Shown piece after piece: positions 35,641 through 48,500 of a stretch of DNA of 64,000 nt. The notes under the pieces are model-generated. The model was not told the DNA's origin. It ran no database searches and saw only the letters and a list, made by a program, of their open reading frames with translations. The stretch is taken from positions 69,693,430 through 69,757,429 of the forward strand of contig CM046451.1 of the NCBI GenBank assembly GCA_025506515.1, written 5' to 3'. Made by a program: the position numbers and the translations under genes. Source of the DNA: Flaveria trinervia. Taxonomy: Eukaryota > Streptophyta > Magnoliopsida > Asterales > Asteraceae. Within the stretch, counting starts at the first letter, position 1. The number at the start of each line of letters is the position of its first letter.

Positions 35641-36414
35641 CTTGGGTGAGTTCTCAGGGTAGCATAAGAGATGATGTTTGGGTTCTATGCTATCCCTTTC
35701 AACCATATGTAGGGTTGAACCCATTTGATTGTTGGAGTTTCCAGATGAACCTTGCATGTTCATCTCCATCTGGTAGCCACTGAGAATCCCATATAACTCT
35801 ATCAGAGTAAGAGTTTTGAGATTTTTAGTTCTCTTGATCACCACACAGTAGTGTGTCCATTACCTAGTAACTGAGGACATGAACTTCCTTACAATGTCTC
35901 TGTTTTCAAGAGAAACTCCTCCATCCACTAGGGTATCCACAATCTCAACATACCTGAAGTACTGCTGAGTCATGGTCTCACCTGTTTTGAAGGTGAAGTT
36001 TTCAAACTGCTGCTTTAGGAGATCCTTCTTGTTCTCCTTGGCTTCAGAAGAACCCTCATACATCAGTTTCAATGCATCCCACAGCTGCTTGGCTGTTCTG
36101 CACTTCTTGAAACCTCTGTACACAGAGTTTGGAAGGGCAGTTTGAAGAGCTGTCATGGCTTTTCTGTCTATCTCTACTCTCTTCCTATCTTCATCAAAGT
36201 AGTCAACCACATCTTTGGGGATCATACCAGCACCAGTAGCAGAACGAGTGTTGGGTATGAAAGGTCCATTCTTAATAGACTCCCACATTCTTGAATCAAG
36301 AGACCTGATAAAACCTTTCATTCTTAAACACCAGGTATCAGACTCATCAAGAGTGATGAGTGGGGACTTGTTCATGGTTCCAGTTTCCATATCAGTTTTG
36401 GAAATGGCTGCCAT
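35641..36414 (-). pseudogene. gag: Element F gag, truncated
   Basis: Open from ATG at 36414 to 35860 (184 codons): LDESDTWCLRMKGFIRSLD, AKQLWDALKLMYEGSSEAK, TMTQQYFRYV, the usual copia gag core. A frame change leads into 35844-35640 (IELYGILSGYQMEM). Sequence then jumps into integrase, so the zinc knuckles, protease and most of integrase are deleted. The start is supported by distance from the primer site (about 70 bases). Confidence 0.88.
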
Positions 36415-36483
36415 TAGAAAAGTTTAGTATTTGTGTGTGAGAGAGATCTTAAGGTGGTGAGATCTTATATCAAGAGCCTCTAC

Positions 36484-36495
36484 GCTCTGATACCA
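36484..36495 (-). other. Primer binding site of F
   Basis: Minus strand TGGTATCAGAGC two bases after the LTR end GATCCTGCA. Confidence 0.93.
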
Positions 36496-36497
36496 AA

Positions 36498-36985
36498 TGC
36501 AGGATCGTTGAAGGGAATAAGTTACAACACAACAACACAAAGAGGAGATAAACTAAACTTAGATGAAACAGTAAACTGATTAACCAAGAGGTCACACTAA
36601 GAACACATGTAGTATATGAGACAGAACACAAAGAGCACAAGTGTTTGGTTTTCAAGAATGCAGTATATTGCCTTCTCTATGTTCTATTACAAGTTTTACA
36701 AAGCATATTCGAAAGATACAAGAACATGAGATACTTATACAACATCCTATAGCGGCCTATACTTTGAAAGCCAGCTGGATACAATTGACTAGACCACAAA
36801 AAATCATTGTAGAGTCAAAAGCAGATTGCCTTTTGACTAGTGACTATGACATGCCATACTCAGCTCCTATCTAGCAAAAAGATAAAGTACATAAGAGAAA
36901 GTTTACAGACTGAAGATCTCAATATCAGTTACCAAAAGCATGGACCTTTTCACCAAACCATGTTATTTGGTGACTTGCAGAGTCT
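36498..36985 (-). mobile_element. Element F 5' LTR, U3 truncated
   Basis: Aligns over its length with 52830 to about 53325. It ends GATCCTGCA at the primer site. At about 36980-36990 homology stops and H gag sequence begins; about 320 bp of U3 with the palindromic array are missing. Confidence 0.8.
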
Positions 36986-36989
36986 CACC

Positions 36990-37494
36990 ATGCATTTTTC
37001 TATGTCTTAAATGAGATTTTATTTTGATTTCAAAACTACTTTTTTAGTTCTCTCTTTCATCAGTTCTGACTTCACTTTTTCTTCCTTTACATTTTAACTC
37101 CAGTTTATGGTTGTGTTTTGCTATACTCTTGTATTCATTTTATGCATTTTTCACTACAAGGTTAGTTTTTATTAACCTCAGTTGCATTGAAGATGGTCCA
37201 TCATTGAGTGATCCATAAGAGCATGACTCTAGAATTGCTGCTTGACTTCCTCAGCATACAACTCAAGTCACATATCCCATCTTGTTTGTCACAACGGCAC
37301 GGCAGAAGGCTGATCTCTTGAATTAGCTTTATTTGTCAATTGTGGTTGATTTTGGTATGTTTTTTGATGATGAGAAAATGATATACTAATGTTGTGATTG
37401 TTGGAGTGATAGCTTGGTTGGTCTATGATGATGATTGGCCTGAGAGTACCTCGAATATTGTTTTCTTTTCGGAGCTTGACTCTCTTGAGAATAG
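36990..37494 (-). pseudogene. gag: Element H gag, downstream part
   Basis: Continuation, on the minus strand, of the H gag cut by C2. Starting at 37494 the codons correspond to the second half of a zinc knuckle with a frameshift (reading AILKRVKLRKENN), then a Gln/His/Asn-rich stretch (37450-37290), then AEEVKQQF...ALMDHSMMDH near 37250-37200 and a Lys-rich helical stretch to 36990. Several stops. The rest of H (protease onward) is not found to the left. Confidence 0.7.
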
Positions 37495-37499
37495 CAGTT

Positions 37500-38392
37500 T
37501 GTTGGACCAAAAGAACCAATGAGCCAAGATCAGAAAATCTCTAAGTCCCACACGGTATCACAACAACTGCTGAAAGCCTCATCAGTAGTTTGACAAGTGC
37601 TGAAGACTTCAACAGCTGAAGATCAAGTGCTGAAGACCTTAACAGCTGAAGAACCAAAGTGCTGAAGTACAACAGCTGAAGAACACAAGTGCTGAAGCTG
37701 AAAGACCAAAGTACTGAAGCACAACAGCTGAAGAGTTCACAAGTGCTGAAGATCAACAACTGATGTACAAAGTCTGAAGACAAGACTGAAGACATCAGCT
37801 GATGATATCTACTGAAGTCATCAGCTGATGAAACGCCTGAAGGTCAAAGTCTGAAGACCAAGTACTGAAGCCTCAGTAGTTTGTCACAACTGCTGAAGTA
37901 CTTCTTCAGTAGTTGTGATATCAGTAGTTTTATGTTTTATGTTTCAGTAGTTTTGTAAAACGACTGAAGAGCTTGTTCTTCAGTCGTTGTAGTTTCAGTA
38001 GTTTTTATTTTTGTACTTAACTTGCTGATATGTTCTCAGTAGTTGTGAACATTTCAGTAGTTTGTTAAGATTTAGTTATTTCTGTATTGGATCTGCCAGT
38101 TGTCACTTTCCGTGATAACAGCAGTGACTGTTGCACTCTATATAAGGAGTGACAACCCATTGTAATCATTGAGCGATATGAGCAATTGAATGGAATGTTT
38201 GATTGATTTGATTAGAAATATTCTCCATCTATAAACATTCCTAGAAATCAGAAATTCATATTCTCTCCCTATAACCGTATGCTATCTTAACGCTTACATA
38301 TATTGTTTGCTTGCTACAATTTGTCTAATTCGTTTGTGTATTCCGCTGCTTTATATTCTGATAAACATCAAACTTGATCACTGATCCTGTCA
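37500..38392 (+). mobile_element. Element C2 5' LTR
   Basis: 893 bp, TGTTGGACC to CCTGTCA. U3 holds the CAGCTGAAG, AAGTGCTGAAG, TTCAGTAGTT array (37560-38070); TATATAAGG at 38139-38147. Confidence 0.96.
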
Positions 38393-38394
38393 AA

Positions 38395-38406
38395 TGGTAT
38401 CAGAGC
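38395..38406 (+). other. Primer binding site of C2
   Basis: TGGTATCAGAGC two bases after the 5' LTR. Confidence 0.95.
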
Positions 38407-38627
38407 AGGTTAATCATTGATCGATCTAATAATTGATCATTGAAACTGCTATTCAAGATCCAAGTTTGATTGAATTAGCTTTTGTTTTTGCAAGAAACGG
38501 TTATAGAGATTGAATTTTCTGTATTTCTGCTCATTCATCCTGAGATCTTATTCTTGGTTCTCATTGAGTTTGTTGTGGTTTGTCTAAAACTTTTTAAAAC
38601 TTGAACTAAACTGTTTTTGAACTGAAA

Positions 38628-41462
38628 ATGACCACTCCCTCCAATGATCCTCACAATACTGGTTCCTCAACCAAGCCTCCTATGCTGGTTAGGAATGAGT
38701 ATAACATATGGCAAAGACGTATGCTCCATCACCTGTCTGTTAACAGCGCAGGGTGTTGGACATCAGTGGTACATGGTCCACACAAGCCTATGGTGAATAA
38801 CCCGAAACCAATCAAATGGTTCCGAAGAGGAGGAGCAATACTCAGATGAGGATAAAAAGTTGCTTGAGATTGATGCAAAAGCCCATGGAATTCTGGCCAT
38901 GGCTTTGCCCAATGAAATCTATTCTGGGCTAATGCATCATGAAACTGCCCATGACCTCTGGATTGCTTTGAAAGAACAATTTGGAGGAACTGATGAGGTC
39001 TTGGCAAATAATAGAGAAATTCTTGCCCAACAATATGAGACTTTTTCTCATAGAAAGGGTGAGACACTGACTCAACAATATGAGCGGTTTTTCTTGTTTG
39101 ATCTCTGAACTAAAAATGGTCAAACTTGAATACACCAATATTCAGATGATAACAGATTTCTCAGATCACATCCTGCCTGAGATGGGACACATATACTATT
39201 GTCCTACGCTCCAGTGCAAGTTTGGACAAACTATCTCTCACCCAACTCCATGGGAAATTGCTCACTTTTGAGAGAGAGATAGAACAGAAGAGAAAGCTGT
39301 CTTCATCTGGAAAGCTCACTGAAGACTTTATTCAAGGCAACACTGCCTTGGTGGGTCATGAGTCAGAATATGCTGCATCTGAATGCCAGTATGATGAGCA
39401 TATTAATTTCTCTTCGAGCACTTCTAATTCTGCATTTGTAAGTGTTGATGGTCATTTACTGGAGGTAATAATGATTTATGTTTCATCATGGATGATCTCA
39501 AGGGGATTGCTGATGATGACTTAGAAGAGATGGATTTTTGAGCCAAATGGCCTTGATAAATATCAGATCTCAGAAGTTCTACAAAAGAACTGGAAAAAAT
39601 TCCCAGGACTCTCTGGCAAAACCAAAGTTGGTTTTGACAAGAGCAAGTTGAGGTGTCACAAATGCCAACGGCTTGGACACTTTGCAAGAGAGTGTAGATC
39701 AACTGGATCAAACTCTACTGCACCCTTTGTGACTTTTCCTGGCAACAGTCAACAAAACAGAGGGCAACATCCTGTCACATCTAGTCATCATCCTCAACAA
39801 CATCTCCGGCATATTTTGTTTCTCAGGGTCAAATGCCTTATCAGTACCCTTGTTATTACATGCCACAGTCAAGTCAAGTTCAAGTTCCTATGACACCACA
39901 ACCTCATGCATTACCAGAACCTCAGCCTTCCCTATCTCATCAACAACCTTCATCTCAACAACACAGCTTCTTCACCCCAGGAGTTGTTGACTGGAGCAGT
40001 TTACCAGATGACTTGTCTGGTCATGATCAACTGTTCTCAGGTGCTGGTCAACATGGTGGTGACAGTCCCTTTGGGAATCTAGCTCTTATGGCTTTGGAGT
40101 CTGCTGATACTTCATCTTCCAATGCCTCTACACCTCAGTATCACAGGTATCCTCTGAGGCAAAAGCCAAATTATGTTCTGAACAATGCATAGCAGCATTT
40201 GCTTCCATTAGAGAAGCAAATGTAGCTTTAATTAATAAGAACATTGAGCTAGAACAATAATTTCCAAAACAAAGCTGAGTTTGAGTTTGTGCTCAAAGAT
40301 AAAATGATGAGGTTTATAAACTGAATTGCAAAATAATTGATGATAAGGCTAGAGAAGATGTACTTCTAGAGAAGTACAAAGATCTCAAAGAAACCCTTGC
40401 AGTTACCCAGGTCGAGTGTGATAGATGGGTACAATCATGCAAAGGTTTTGAAATGCTTCTTAGTAAGCAATCTGCTTCAAATGTGAAGTTTGGAATTGGT
40501 TACAATCACACTGCTCCACCTACAGTTTTTACCCCAAGAGCAGAGGTAGAATCTGATGGTGAGAGTGATAACCAATCCATCAAGTCATGTGATCTACCTT
40601 CTGATACAGCACAATCAGAAGTAGCAGTCAGTATCAAGTCCTCTTTGAACCTATCAGCTGATGTTGATGGTCCAAATGCTGACATTCACATGATCAATAA
40701 GTTGATCAACTCAGGAGTCAATCCTGAAGGTCCTGAAAGGACTGGAGAGCAGGATTCAACTCCTGAAGTTCAAACTTCAACTGCTGTCAGTACTGAAGAG
40801 AAGAAAACTGGCAGTAGAAAGAGTTTGAAGACTACTAAAGATGCTGTTAAGAAAGCAACCAATGCTTCCAAAGCATTGAAGAACAAGTCTTCAGTTGCTT
40901 CATCATCTTTAGTTAATGATCAACCTAAGATGAAGAAGAAACCATGTGAAGTATGTGGTTTGTTCAATCATCTTACAGATGTTGTTGGTACAAAAGAGGT
41001 TCCAAACTCAAACAAAAGGAAGAAATTAATGAGAAAATGGTAAAAATGAAAACTGAGTTTGAGACCACATTTGTATCAGCAACATCAAATCCTGTAACCC
41101 TTAAGTCCTTAAAGCAATCCAAAAAGGAAGGAGTTAAACAGGTGACAGCTGAGGGTGCTCAAAAGAAGAAGGTGCAACATAGGACCTTATCTAACTCCAC
41201 TAGCAATGTGTCTGATGAGCTGAAAGCTTTATCACAAAATCAGACACAGCTGGTGATGATGGTACAACATCTGTTGGGTAGAGTTAACCAACTAGATTCT
41301 CCTATGTTGAAACCACAGAAAAGGAGGTCTAAGCCAAAGGACTCCTCTTCTGCACCATCTTCTTCCTCTCAGGCTGTTGTTACAAATAAACATGCTAGTT
41401 TACCATCTATTGATGAGACCAGGCCCAAAACCAAAAAGGTTTGGGTCTCTAAAACTAACTGA
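38628..41462 (+). pseudogene. gag: Element C2 gag, frameshifted
   Basis: ATG at 38628 (MTTPSNDPHNTGSS). One base fewer than C1 near 38803 shifts the frame; 38860-39108 is open again (AKAHGILAMALPNEIYSGL, LTQQYERF), then further shifts near 39090, 39170 and 39530. First zinc knuckle CHKCQRLGHFAREC intact at 39654-39695. Coiled coil around 40190-40430. Open frame 40453-41043 carries CEVCGLFNHLTD, a second knuckle that loses its last Cys to a two-base deletion near 40980. 40953-41462 is open in another frame. The breaks are mostly single-base indels rather than stops, unlike A. Confidence 0.88.
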
Positions 41463-43250
41463 TTGTTTATTATTGCAGGGTTCTTCAACATGCCAAATAG
41501 CATCTGGTATGTAGACAGTGGGGGATCCATGCACATGACTGGGAACATCTCTCTTCTTCATGACTACTCTCAAGGAAAGAGGGATTTGTCTCTTTTGGCA
41601 ATGATGCTAGGGGTTACATCATCGGTAAGGGCTTTGTCTCCAATGGAGAAATCAAATTTGATGATGTTAATCATGTGGAAAATCTCAAGTACAACCTCTT
41701 GAGTGTCAGTCAAATGTGTGATAAAGGCCATGTTGCCCTTTTCACAAGTCAAAACTGTAGGATTCTGTCATCCAAAGTTTTGCCCTTGATTGACAAGGTA
41801 TTGGATGATCACACTCTCCTGAAAGCCAACAGGACAGAAGAGTGTATGCCTTAGATCTCTCTAAGAAGATAGATCTCAAAGGTAATCCTTGCCTATTTTC
41901 CAAAGCCTCTTTTCAAGAATCTAAACTATGGCACAGGAGGCTTGGTCATGTTAATCTCAAAAACATGAATCAGCTTAGCCACAATAGTTTAGTCAGAGGC
42001 TTACCAATAAAGGAGTTCCACTGTGATGAAACTTGCACTGCTTGTTTAAAAGGAAAACAGCACAAGGTCTCATTTCCTCCTATTGAAGTGTCCAAGTCCA
42101 CTGCCTGCTTGCAATTACTGCATATGGATCTATTTGGTCCTGTGAGAGTAATGAGCATGGCAAAGAAGAAATACTGTCTGGTAATTGTGGATGATTACTC
42201 CAGATTTGTATGGACTTTCTTTCTACATTCAAAGGATGAGGCTGCTCAGAAGATTATCCACTTTGTGCTGTACATTGAGAAGCAGTATTCCCTTCCAGTC
42301 AAGTGTATTAGGAGTGATAATGGAACTGAGTTCAGAAATCATACACTTGATGACTTCTATCTCTCAAAGGAATCAAAAGGCAGTTCAGCATTCCAAGGAC
42401 TCCGGAACAAAATGGAGTAGTGGAGAGAAAGAACAGGACCCTCATTGAAGCTGCAAGGTCCATGCTGGCTGACTCAGTTTGCCATTGACCTTTTGGGCCG
42501 AAGCTGTCAACACAGCTTGTTATGTGCAAAATAGAGTTTTAGTAAATCAGAGGTTGATGAAGACTCCATATGAAGTTCTCCATCATTTGGCTCCACTGAT
42601 TTCATTTTTCAAAGCATTTGGGTGTCCCTGTTTTATTCTCAACACAAAGGATCAACTCCACAAATTTGATCCTAAGGTGGATGCAGGATACTTTGTTGGT
42701 TATTCATCTACTTGCAAAGCATACAGAGTCTTCAACTGCAGAACAAAGATGGTTGAAGAAACTCTACATGTTAAGTTTAATGAATCTCCAAAGGACAAGA
42801 TTCCACAAAGTCCTGTGGATTTATTTGATCTGGACATACTGCAATATGTTCCTTATCAACTCCTGCTGTTGCTCCTGTCAATAGTTCACCACCTGGTGGT
42901 ACTGCTGATGATGATGATGATTGCAGTACTCACCTCTTCAGGTTTAGTGATCAGCTGCCTGATTCAACTAGACCTGATGTTCCTGTAGCACCAGTAGCAC
43001 CATCCACAACTAATGCTGATGAGATTTCTTCGAATTCAACTTCCTTTGAATTACCATCCACTGATTGGTTTCAAGGAAATGATTCACCATCACCATCTGT
43101 TGCTGCTGAACCGGCTACAAACACTTGCACAGATCTCATTGTGTATCAAGATCTGAAGAATCACCCCATGTCTCAAATCATTGGTGATATCACTGCTGGA
43201 GTATCAACAAGAAGGCAATTGTCAAACTTCTGCTTCTATGCTCTCTTCAT
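41463..43250 (+). pseudogene. pol: Element C2 protease and integrase, frameshifted
   Basis: Protease WYVDSGGSMHMTG with catalytic Asp 41514-41516, then frame changes near 41590 and 41830. Integrase open at 41842-42420: WHRRLGH zinc region, Asp 42127-42129 (HMDLFGP), Asp 42316-42318 (RSDNGTEF). One base lost near 42365 puts Glu 42423-42425 (before RKNRT) in another frame. The C-terminal part continues at 42479-42880 (TFWAEAVNTACYVQNRVLV). All protease and integrase catalytic residues are still encoded. Confidence 0.9.
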
Positions 43251-44781
43251 CAGTCAGCAGAGCCAAAGAATATCACATTGCTTTAAAGGACAATGGATGG
43301 GTTGATGCCATGCAGCTTGAGCTTCTTCAGTTCAAGAAACAGCAAGTGTGGGAACTGGTTCCTCTACCTCCAGGTAAGTTCAATAGGCACTAAATGGGTG
43401 TTTAGGAACAAAACTGATGAAATGGGCTTATTGTTAAGAACAAGGCCAGACTGGTTGTTCAGGGGTTTGCACAAGAAGAAGGTATTGATTATGATGAACC
43501 TTTGCCCCTGTAGCCAGACTGGAAGCAATTAGATTGTTTTTAGCTTATGCTGCTTATCAAAAACTTAAAGTCTTTCAAATGGATGTCAAAAGTGCATTTT
43601 TGTATGGAAAAGTTAAAGAAGAAGTTTATGTATGTCAACCTCCAGGCTTTGAGGACAACAAACATCCTAATTGGGTGTATAAGCTTGATAAAGCTCTTTA
43701 TGGGTTAAAACAAGCTCCCAGAGCCTGGTATGAGACATTATCAAACTTTCTTCTGGAAAACAATTTCACTAGAGGCTCCATAGACAAGACTTTATTTATT
43801 AAGAAAGCTGGGCAGCATAATCTACTTGTTCAAATTTATGTAGATGATATTATTTTTGCATCCTCTGATCCAAAGTTGTGTGATGCCTTTACAAAGTTGA
43901 TGCAACAGAAGTTTGAAATGAGTGCCATGGAGAATTACAGTTCTTTCTGGGGTTGCAAATCAAACAAAAGGCTGATGGAATTTTTATTCATCAATCCAAA
44001 TATACAAAAGATCTTTTGCAAAAGTTTGATTTACAAAACTGTAAGCCCTGTTCTACTCCCATGAGCAGCACCACACAACTGGACTCAGATCAGAAAGGTA
44101 AAGTGGTTGATGAACACTTTACAGATGTATGATTGGGTCCTTGATGTATTTAACAGCTTCTAGACCAGATATTATGTTTGCTACATGTGTTTGTGCTAGA
44201 TTTCAGGCTGCACCTAAAGAGTCTCATCTGATTGCAGTCAAGAGGATCTTTAGATATCTGCAAGGCACTCCATCTCTAGGTTTATGGTATTCTACCAACC
44301 ATTCTGGTAAATTAGTTGCTTTTTCTGACAGTGACTATGCAGGGTGTAAGTTGACCAGGAAATCAACTTCTGGTGGATGCCAATTCCTAGGCAACTGCTT
44401 GATTTCTTGGCAGAGCAAGAACAGACCTCAGTTGCTACATCCACTGCGGAAGCAGAGTACATTGCTGCTGCTGCAAGCTGTACATCTCAGGTACTCTGGC
44501 TTCAAAACCAACTTTTGGATTATGGCATTACAGAGACTAAGACTCCATTGTTAATGGATAGTGCTTCAGCTCTTTGCATTGTCAAAAATCCAGTCCAGCA
44601 CTCTAGGACCAAACATATAGAGATCAGACACCATTTTATAAGAGACTGTTTTGAAAAAGGTCTGATTGATCCTAAGTTTGTGCCCAGTGCTGATGAGCTT
44701 GCAGACATTTTTACTAAGCCTTTGGATAGTTCAACTTTCCAAAACCTGGTGTTAAGGCTTGGTATGCTGCAGCTAGAATAG
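43251..44781 (+). pseudogene. pol: Element C2 reverse transcriptase and RNase H, frameshifted
   Basis: N-terminal RT pieces at 43260-43530 (NGWVDAMQLELLQFKKQQVW, GTKWVFRNKTDE) in shifting frames. Core open at 43534-43930: VFQMDVKSAFLYGK, YGLKQAPRAWYE, YVDD with Asp codons 43843-43848. Frame loss near 43930 and 44110; connection and RNase H start at 44129-44400 (SDSDYAGCKLTRKSTSGG); one-base loss near 44420; final part open to the TAG at 44779-44781 (TAEAEY, MDSASAL, KHIEIRH, LGMLQLE). All polymerase and RNase H motifs are present, in about six frame segments. Confidence 0.9.
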
Positions 44782-45430
44782 GTGACAACTACTGATGATC
44801 TCAGTAATTCATATTGATGATCATGAGTGCATGTCACATATAAGTACTGATGAGCTCTTTTAACCTCAGTACTTTTTATAACTACTGAAGGCTAAAAGTT
44901 CTCACAAGTACTGAAGTACTTCATCTGCTCTAAACTACTGAAGTAGTTACAACTACTGATGTAGTCATAACTACTGAAATCAGTAAAAACAGATAAGTAC
45001 TGATGTCCTATGAAACAACTGAAATCAGCCATAAAGACTGATGAATGTGTTGAGGATAGTTTGAAACAGCTGAAAAGCTAAGAATTGACGAAAACAGCTG
45101 ACGAGAACTTTCTCCTCAGTCGTTTGTACCACTGCTGTTTCATTTTAAACAACTGAAGCAAAACCAAAACCCCACGTTCAGTTGTTTACAACAGCTGATG
45201 ACTAAACCACTGTCTTCAGTAGTTTCATAACTACTGATGACAAACACCATGTCCTCAGTTGTTTCAATCACCTGAAGTCAAAACCACGGTCTTCAGTAGT
45301 TTTCTAAACTACTGATGCCTAACACCGCGACTTCAGCTGTTTCAACGTCTGAAAGGATAATACCATGTCAACGGTCGTTTAAAACTACTGATGACTAACA
45401 CCACATCCTTCAGTCATTTCCTCACCCGTA
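44782..45430. repeat. C2 pol-aORF spacer with motif array
   Basis: Roughly 25 words of the C-family motif in both orientations: AACTACTGA, TCAGTAGTT, AGTACTGA, CAGCTGA. A perfect 16-base palindrome AAGTACTGAAGTACTT is at 44906-44921. From 45110 to 45420 CTTCAGTAGTTT-like and AACTACTGATG-like words alternate, giving potential hairpins of 9-10 bp stems. No coding signal. Confidence 0.88.
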
Positions 45431-45433
45431 CCC

Positions 45434-45441
45434 TATATATA
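45434..45441 (+). promoter_or_regulatory. Internal TATA box before C2 aORF
   Basis: TATATATA in the context CCCTATATATACCC, at the end of the motif array and 66 bases upstream of the aORF ATG at 45507. The interval is CT-rich (CTCTCC, CATCTTCTTC), like a plant core promoter with pyrimidine patch. The arrangement copies that of the LTR (array then TATATAAGG). Confidence 0.65.
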
Positions 45442-45506
45442 CCCTTAACCTGAGCTCTCCATACTTCATCTTCTTCAAACCTAACGTTCCTCTCCAACAA
45501 ATTTCC

Positions 45507-48500
45507 ATGGCGTCTTTGCAAATTAAACCGCGACACAACTGTGTTGCCTACCTCACAAAATCGCCGATCTGGACTAAGTTCGATAATGCTATCGATCTCA
45601 TGGTCCAGTCCCAATACAACAGGCATTCCTTCTGAACCCCGTTTTACATGCCGAATCCTTGAACCAATTTTGGATGAACGTTAATGTTACTACTGAGGAG
45701 AGCAACACACTATCCCTCCGGTCAGTCGTCAACAACAACGAAGTAGTGATTACTCCTGCAACAATCCGTAAAATTCTTCAACTGAGTGATGCTACCTCTC
45801 CTGCTGGATATCCGAAGGGCTCTATAGATCTCTCATTTGCTCGGCATGGATATCAAGGTGATCTCAGTGCCACCACCATATGAAGAAACATTTTAATGAT
45901 GCTGAGCGCCTGATCTTTCACATGGTCAATGTATGTTTGGCCCCTAAGACATCGTCTTGGGATCAAATGTCCACCAAATGGCAGCAGGTATTATTCTATC
46001 CTTGAGCAACAACCACTGAACTTTTCCGAATTAATATTTTCAGAGCTCAAAGATATGGCTCAAAAATTAACTGCCAACCGTTGGATACTCTATCCGGTTC
46101 ATCATGGCCATTATAATAGACCAGCTTAATGCTGAGGGACTTGTTGCGTGGGAGTCCCTGCTACGGCTGTTTTGCCAGAAGTATACTCCCGGCACAACTC
46201 CGACCGGACACTCAAACTGGCTGCCAAGCTGCGAAAACCCACGCAGCTGGAACCCACAGCCACCACCTCCAAATCCAATGTCCCCACCAAACCCACCAAA
46301 AAGAAACCCAAAAAGCTACTCAGGAATTGAGTCCCCTGAGGATGCTCCTGCACAACAAACGCAGGATATATCCACTAGTCCAAACCCCCTAGTGGATACA
46401 ATGACTCCTCCAGCTACAGCCGCTCAGGCTTCCTCTCAACAGGAGCCTGCAGCAACCCAAGGGGCACTACTTATCTGGGATCTTCCTCACTTGAGGAGAT
46501 TGCCATTGAAGAGCACCATCCACCCCAGGTGCACACTGCTTCTACCCCTGTACCCCACACAACCGCCCCTCACAGCCCAACTTTAATAGTTGCTCAAGTG
46601 CTGACTCAATTGCACTCCTCACCCCCTCCCCAGAAACCACTTCTTACTGGGAATGCCTCTACAATTGAGGGGGAGGAACACAGTGTATTTGAGAACCCAC
46701 AGCACCGGGGTTTACCAATTCTATCTCCTGTGTAGAGAAGGAGATTAGAATATCTAGTGAGGCTGCCACCTCCTCTGACTCAGCACATGACCAGAGTGAG
46801 GCTGGTAACATTGCTAAGACCTCCCAGAGGCAACAGCCGATGAAGGACAACGTCCTGAGGCTGGAAGTCCCCAGTTCCAAGACAAGGGGCACATGCTACA
46901 TCTGGTCTACACCCAGAGCATGTATATCCTGCTACAAGCAGGAGGTCAGGTGATTCAGCATATGCTGATGATGACCTGGGCTTCTTCTATGATGTTCTTG
47001 CCCAGAACACGATCCTAGAGGAGGAAGTCAGTAGACTGCAAAACCTACTTGACCAACTCTCTCAAGGAGTAAGACCATCTGCCACCACATCAACCCAACA
47101 GATGGCACCTTCCTCTGAAGGTCTCCTAAACACACAACCACTCACAAAATCTCAGCCACCTGCCTCTGTTTCTGGCACCATTCCTCAGGACAGAACCCCC
47201 CTGAGCAACTGGCTGCTATCCTTCAAAATCCCCTATCTCTCATCACCCCACAGCTAACTGAATTGGTGATCAAAACTGTTGATGAGAGACTTTCTTCTGT
47301 CTTACAACCCATGGTGGAGAATGTTCTGAGCAAACAACTTTCTGCTACTCAATTCCCTGCAACCAATGCACCCAAAAGGGGGAGAGTTCAGCAGTGAAAG
47401 GTAAAAGAAAGAGAAGAAGAAGGAGGAAGAAACAGAAGAGACAGTAGTGGAAACTGAGGAGTTGGTTGAGGAGACTGAGAAAGAGAAGGAAAATGAGAAG
47501 GAGGAGGCTACCATGGAGAAAGTGACTGAAAGTTCAAAAGACTTTCATGTCACATACAAGAAAAAGAAGAAGGATGAAAAAGAGAAAGCCTTGGAGCTGA
47601 TGGTGAAAGAGGCTGATGCCGAACACAGCAGATCAATGGATAACATCATTGATCAGTTGTTTAGGCAAGGCCATGACACTGAAAAACTTGATTCTGAGAT
47701 CAGAAGACTAGAGATTGAAGAAATCCAATCAAGATGGTCAAGTTATGATGTGTCAGAAAGAGAAGGCTGGAGATCATGATCAGATTTATAGCAAAACATC
47801 TTGGAAGATCATTGATCGAGATCAAAGCTTGGTCCAGGGACAGTATCTTGGCAATAACCACCAAGATCTGTTCGTCTGAAGAATATACAAAGGTTTAATT
47901 GTTGAAGTTTTAAATGAAGCTGGTGCTGGGAGCAGGACTGAACTAGCCAAACAGTCAAAAGCCAAACTCACATCCAAATGCTAGAACAGCCTGTCAACAT
48001 TCCCACATCAAAACTACCAAAACCACAACCCACAAAAATTCCCTCACCCTCTAACCAACAGCCGATGATGCACCCAAGAAGAAGAAGAGAAGGGTGTTGA
48101 GGCTAGAAGAAGTAGAAGAAGAGGATGAAGATGATAGTCTGCCACTCTCTGCTGTTCTGAAGCTACCAAAGCCCCAGAGTCAATCCATGATCACACCCGA
48201 CTCTCAAAGGAAATGGTCAGAGTAAAGAGAAGAAGAAGAACAGCAGAAACAGCACGATGAGCAACTGTTGAAGATGGTTGACAAGGAATTTCCTCAGTCA
48301 TCATCTATTCAAGCCATGAAAGGGCATGCTCAAGGCTGTACACTCTCAGACACACCTTTCAGTATCAGAGGGAGAGAGTGAGAGTATGGCCAGACCCCAG
48401 GGTGAGTTCTAGAATCCATAAAAGAACTATCCCACACAGATACAACGGCCAAGTACGAAAAACAATAGAATCTACCATCATGCTGGCCGTTGTAGTCTCA

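Larger units (their letters stand above)
28745..36985 (-). mobile_element. Element F: copia retrotransposon on minus strand, both ends cut
   Basis: Reading leftward: partial 5' LTR (36985-36498), intact primer site, gag, integrase C-terminus, RT, RNase H, spacer and aORF down to about 28745. The aORF C-terminal part and the 3' LTR are absent; C1, in opposite orientation, abuts. The 5' LTR lacks about 320 bp of U3 compared with the lone LTR of the same family at 52830-53639. Confidence 0.85.
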
